Translations under genes and position numbers: made by a program
Source of the DNA: Rhodobacterales bacterium UBA7416
GTDB taxonomy: Bacteria; Pseudomonadota; Alphaproteobacteria; Rhodobacterales; Rhodobacteraceae
Assembly (NCBI GenBank): GCA_002469545.1
Contig: DKMK01000073.1
Coordinates: 1-14,690 of the forward strand
Direction of reading: 5' to 3'
DNA: 14,690 bases
The notes under the pieces: model-generated
Seen by the model: only the letters and a program-made list of their open reading frames with translations
Databases searched by the model: none
Told to the model about the DNA's origin: nothing
Shown here: piece after piece, positions 13,642 to 14,690 of the stretch
Numbering within the stretch: position 1 is the stretch's first letter
Layout of the letters: each line of letters starts with the position of its first letter

Positions 13642-14690
13642 ATGTCTGAACTGCGCGAAGAAGCCCTTAAATCCAAAGCTTGGCCTTTTGACGAGGCGCG
13701 CAAGCTGTTGAAGCGATTAAAAGGCAAGTTGCCCGAAAAGGGATATGTGCTGTTTGAAACTGGCTATGGCCCGTCTGGTTTGCCACATTTGGGAACCTTT
13801 GGCGAAGTTGCGCGTACGGCAATGATCCAACATGCGTTCGAAGTTATCACGGATATGCCAACCAAACTGGTTTCATTCTCTGACGATTTGGATGGTATGC
13901 GTAAGGTGCCCAGCAATGTGCCCAACCAAGACATGATGCAAGAGCATTTGCAAAAACCACTGTCAGATGTGCCCGATCCATTTGGGACACACGACAGTTT
14001 TGGTGCGCATAACAATGCCATGTTGCGCCGTTTTTTAGATACGTTTGGATTCGAGTACGATTTTTATTCATCGACTGAATATTACCGGTCAGGTGCGTTT
14101 GACGAGGTGTTGTTACGCGCGGTTGAAAAATACGACGAGATCATGGAAGTGATGTTAGCGTCGTTGCGCGAAGAGCGTCAGAAAAGTTATTCAATCTTCC
14201 TGCCGATTTCGCCAAAAACGGGACGCGTTTTATATGTGCCGATGAAGTCTGTGAACAAGGCTGACGGAACGATTACGTTTGACGACGAGGAAGGCGAAGA
14301 AATGACGCTGCCTGTAACAGGTGGCAATGTGAAGCTACAGTGGAAGCCAGACTTTGGCGCGCGTTGGTCTGCCTTGAATGTCGATTTCGAAATGTATGGC
14401 AAAGACCATTCAACCAACACACATATCTATGATAAGATTTGCCGAATTTTGGGCGCGCCTGCGCCGTCACACTTTTTCTATGAACTGTTTTTGGACGAAA
14501 ACGGCGAGAAGATTTCGAAATCAAAAGGCAACGGTGTCTCTATTGACCAATGGCTGACCTATGCCAGTGCGAATAGCCTGTCTTACTTTATGTATCTTAA
14601 GCCCGGAACGGCAAAGCGGATGCATTTTGATGTGATCCCAAAGGCGGTTGATGAGTATCATCAACAATTGCGGGCATATCATACACAGGA
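13642..14690 (+). CDS. lysK: lysine--tRNA ligase, class I (3' end outside the window)
   Basis: Charges tRNA-Lys with lysine. The protein is the class I (archaeal-type) enzyme, structurally unrelated to the usual class II LysRS. This form is known from many alphaproteobacteria, spirochaetes and archaea. 349 codons are present and the frame is still open at the edge; the family has about 500-550 residues. The HIGH-type signature is PSGLPHLGT (44-52) and the KMSKS signature is KISKS (290-294), both in class I positions. YGKDHSTNTHIYDKIC between them is also typical. ATG 13642 gives MSELREEALKSKAWPFDEAR, and GGAAAA lies just upstream. It is divergent from the TerB-family gene across 94 bases. Confidence 0.95.
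   Translation, partial: MSELREEALKSKAWPFDEARKLLKRLKGKLPEKGYVLFETGYGPSGLPHLGTFGEVARTAMIQHAFEVITDMPTKLVSFSDDLDGMRKVPSNVPNQDMMQEHLQKPLSDVPDPFGTHDSFGAHNNAMLRRFLDTFGFEYDFYSSTEYYRSGAFDEVLLRAVEKYDEIMEVMLASLREERQKSYSIFLPISPKTGRVLYVPMKSVNKADGTITFDDEEGEEMTLPVTGGNVKLQWKPDFGARWSALNVDFEMYGKDHSTNTHIYDKICRILGAPAPSHFFYELFLDENGEKISKSKGNGVSIDQWLTYASANSLSYFMYLKPGTAKRMHFDVIPKAVDEYHQQLRAYHTQ

Noticed and set aside
13548..13727. 60-residue N-terminal extension of the TerB-family protein
   Set aside because: It would overlap the lysK start region antisense; ATG 13547 has its own AGGGA site and gives normal family length.

Overview
The window looks like a chromosomal segment of an alphaproteobacterium, most likely a marine Rhodobacterales (roseobacter-type) strain of moderate GC. 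The clues are a class I (archaeal-type) lysyl-tRNA synthetase, an LpcC-like lipopolysaccharide core mannosyltransferase next to a Kdo transferase, a NadD with the N-terminal form usual in that order, and a small DUF6868-type membrane protein. No tRNA, rRNA, CRISPR array, insertion sequence or phage gene was seen. No stretch longer than about 175 bases lies outside a gene.

Left part (1-2646): the 3' portion of a hydantoinase/oxoprolinase-family gene whose true start lies before the window, overlapping by ATGA with a HAD-superfamily hydrolase. Next (2706-6084) comes an outer-membrane block: an LpxL/HtrB-type acyltransferase (+), the Kdo transferase waaA (-, its 3' end overlapping the acyltransferase), and a divergent LpcC-like mannosyltransferase (+). 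Together they would acylate lipid A, add Kdo and add the first core mannose.

Middle (6085-7200): a solitary BrnA-like ribbon-helix-helix protein with no BrnT toxin beside it, then a small two-helix membrane protein. The 3' end of the latter appears fused to the antisense of a broken minus-strand gene; this junction near 6950 is the clearest sign of rearrangement. ettA, a ribosome-associated ABC-F ATPase, follows on the minus strand, then a small secreted protein with its own strong intrinsic terminator.

Right part (9304-13122): a tightly packed plus-strand run of LysR regulator, siderophore-interacting-type flavoprotein, nadD (NAD synthesis) and dacB (a PBP4-type peptidoglycan hydrolase with a Tat-like signal). 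It ends tail to tail with a TerB-family gene whose stop codon shares bases with the dacB stop. The class I lysyl-tRNA synthetase gene starts divergently at 13642 and runs off the right edge.

Most of this is ordinary core-genome content. I see no convincing complete novel defence, mobile or biosynthetic system. The observations most worth a second look are the gene junction near 6950, the toxin-less BrnA-like gene with a palindrome against its start codon, a nine-codon leader frame with a strong ribosome binding site, and the secreted mini-protein with its own terminator.
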